The translations under genes and the position numbers were made by a program. 64,000 nt of DNA from Gymnorhina tibicen. Taxonomy: Eukaryota; Chordata; Aves; Passeriformes; Artamidae. The stretch is taken from assembly GCA_013399875.1 (NCBI GenBank), contig VXAZ01006775.1, positions 6,150,712 through 6,214,711 of the forward strand. Reading direction: 5' to 3'. This document shows, in pieces, positions 61,947 to 64,000 of the stretch. Numbering within the stretch: position 1 is the stretch's first letter; every line of letters starts with the position of its first letter. The notes beneath the pieces were generated by a model that had not been told where the DNA came from, searched no databases, and worked only from the letters and a program-made list of their open reading frames with translations.

Positions 61947-62330
61947 TCATAAATTTTAAGGCCAGAAGGGAACATTATGCTCATCTAACCTGACATCCTA
62001 CAAGCAAAAGGCCATGGAGTTTGACAGGTAGCTCCCATCTTCCAGTTTAGCTGAAATATGTATTTTAGAAAGTCTTGTATCAGAGATTTGCAGACATAGG
62101 AAGTTTGCTTATCTCCAGATAAGTTTTCCCAATGACTAATTGCCCTAACTGTCCCCCCCCCAAAAAATTAAAATTAAAAAATTATGCAGCATATCCAGAG
62201 TCAATTAATTCAGCTTTAGAGTCCAGTCATTAGATCTTCTTGTTACTTGATCTATTAGATTGCTATAATAAATCTCTTACCCATGTAAGCAACTGCACTT
62301 GCAAAGAAAATTACAAACTCAGAAGCTTAG
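61947..62330 (-). mobile_element. Ancient amniote CR1 3' end
   Basis: Minus-strand relic that starts with the old-lineage CR1 3' end 'tcataaattttaaggccagaagggaacattatgctcatctaacctgacatcctac' (consensus '...taaggccagaagggaccattatgatcatctagtctgacctcctgc'). It continues through 'ccaatgactaattgccctaactgt' (consensus 'ccaatggttaattaccctcactgt') and 'cagctttagagtccagtcattagatcttcttgtt' (consensus 'agcttcaacttccagccattggatcttgtt'). It fades near 62330. A C9 run and A-rich patch (62153-62182) interrupt it. Confidence 0.75.
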
Positions 62331-64000
62331 ATATATTGTCTACAGATGTTTGTTAAGGAATAAAAAGAAGATTTAAGCTGAGGGACAAAAAGTAAATATT
62401 AAATTGTTGATCTGTTTGTGGAAAATGCATTTTCCCCATAAGACTATTAAAAAGATTGGATAAATTGCTCATCATAAATAATTGGAGAAGTCTGACTAAT
62501 GGATCGAATTGCCTTTGGCATTTTTGTCTTCCTGCTCCTTTTGGAAGATACTACTTCAGAACTTTGGGAGGCTATTTATGGTGCTTTGGTTTTTGTTTTT
62601 TTATTTTCCCCCAGATATAGTTTGATTCCATGATGACTTTCCAACAAAAGTGGTTTTGTTCTGAAAAGAAATTGTGAAAGAGAAAAAGAAAACAAGTGTT
62701 AATTTCTGTTCACATAAACTAATGGCATCCGTGTAAGTAAATTGGAATAGAAAGTAATTCATAAGTACAGCAGGGGTCTGGTTTTCTGTCACTGTAGAAT
62801 GTAATTAAAACGGAGCTTCCATAGATATCAATCTGGGGTAATCAGAATGTTCCATCTGTTACTGCATCCATCTTGACTAGTTCCAGAGCTGTGGGATCTA
62901 GCTTCTTCCAAGACAACTGTTTCTTGACTAAAGCAAGCTGCCCAAGCAGTGGCCATTTCAGTTCAAATGCAGGTTACACAAAAATTATCATTTACCTTGA
63001 GATGGATTGTCAGGGTGGGTCTTTTCTGCAGTAAATGGGTTGAGTTTGGGCTGAGTGAGTTTTCTCACAGTATACAGTTTCGTAGTTTGTTCTAACTCTG
63101 TAAAGCCCCTCATGTTTTGGCACAGAGCAGAACTGTCAGCCTCCAAACTCCATGCCAGCATCCCATGCACAGTCTGCCAAAAGGCAAATGATTGCTTGAA
63201 GACCAGCAAAGTGATGCAGATGCTGATCCAACTTTGTGATTCCTTTGTGCAGGAGGGAGGATTGCTTTGGGTTCTCATTTGTAATAGCTCAAATACATGC
63301 CTTACAGCCCTGGGTGGAAACATAAATATGTGCTCCACTAATCAGAATGCCTAATTAGTTATGAGCCTCCATCCATTTGTGCACTGGGCAAAGAGGGCAA
63401 GAGTGAGCAGCCTGTCCTTAAGATCCCAGAACAGCACTTAAAATAGCAGGATACAAGCCCATTAGGAACTCAGGGACAGGCTGAGGATTGCTGGAGAGGC
63501 TGGTGGCACAGAAGCTATCAAGATCATTTAGAGAACATAAAGACTCAGCTCTTATCTATAATAAGATTAGGTGTCTGTAGTTTAGACATACCTGCAATGA
63601 GCCATTAACAATCCTTAGATAAAATGGTGTTAATTTGCTCCCATCATGTTTGCCACCTTTCGCCAGACCATGCAATTAGCATGGGAAGAATCTTTGGTGA
63701 AAGCCTTATGAAAATTCTTAATGGGTGGGATTTAAACCAAATGGATTATAAGCCTTTATTAGCAGCTCACCTGTAAATCCCGATAATTTTCCTTTCTGTG
63801 AGTTTCCAGTGTAATATTTGCATACCCTGATTATAAATTTTGAGGAAATAGCTTATAACTGTGGTTAAAATGCAGTGTTAAAGCAGTTAAATAGTCTCCT
63901 TATTAGCATTGGAACTATAGACAAAACATATTATACTTGGCTAATAAATTTATTTTTTATGTAATGGAAATGCCATCAAAGCATAGTTAATCAGAATTGA
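62331..64000. other. Noncoding DNA to the window end
   Basis: No gene or repeat recognised. 63540-63960 is rich in ATTA/TTAAT cores, free of simple repeats, and has the look of a conserved noncoding element; this is inference only. Confidence 0.5.

Noticed and set aside
1..64000. CRISPR array, tRNA, rRNA or bacterial operon
   Set aside because: No regularly spaced direct repeats, no cloverleaf or A/B-box set that I could read, no ribosomal sequence and no dense coding; the DNA is vertebrate and noncoding.
1..64000. Retroviral internal genes linked to the LTRs
   Set aside because: No gag, protease, polymerase or envelope motif is readable between or beside the LTR pieces; they look like solo LTRs.

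Overview
The window looks like bird nuclear DNA. Its commonest recognisable component is the 3' end of chicken-repeat-1 (CR1) LINEs, in several subfamilies, with the typical tail built from the octamer-like unit ATTCTATG. Two nested LTR-type elements resemble avian endogenous retrovirus LTRs. I see no mammalian-type Alu or L1, no bacterial gene organisation and no CpG-island-like stretch. The species cannot be named from what is visible. All family names here come from reading the sequence against remembered consensus sequences; no search was run.

I find no protein-coding gene or exon, tRNA, rRNA or other RNA gene that I can defend. Open frames are short (nearly all under 140 codons), lack recognisable domains and occur on both strands as expected by chance in AT-rich DNA. 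The one longer frame (194 codons, 33061-33645) lies inside LTR sequence and crosses an unknown base. The window is best read as intergenic or deep-intronic DNA.

Layout. 1-12.5 kb: mostly unique AT-rich sequence, one short CR1 (2.5 kb), two possible ancient amniote repeats (1.8 and 9.5 kb), and a 107-bp direct duplication on both sides of a single N (7.6-7.8 kb). 12.5-21.6 kb: six young CR1 3' ends, an 18-20 bp palindrome and a two-step hairpin. 23.9-26.6 kb: two old, heavily decayed CR1 bodies in opposite orientation that still show reverse-transcriptase motifs, followed by a perfect 12-bp inverted repeat. 30.0-34.0 kb: a CR1 interrupted by about 83 bp, AT and GGAT microsatellites, and an LTR carrying a second LTR inside it. 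34-39.6 kb: nothing recognised. 39.6-52.4 kb: scattered CR1 ends, a MIR-like SINE relic and a palindromic MITE-like relic. 54.9-58.2 kb: a probable LTR, a further LTR-like fragment and three CR1 pieces (two young, one ancient). 58.2-64 kb: minisatellite, an ancient amniote CR1 piece at 62 kb, and unique sequence to the end.

Nothing indicates a new biological system. The points most worth checking are the duplicated flanks of the N at 7727, the nested LTR pair with matching target-site duplications, and the layer of very old repeats (ancient CR1, MIR-like, palindromic relics), whose readability suggests either slow decay or local constraint.
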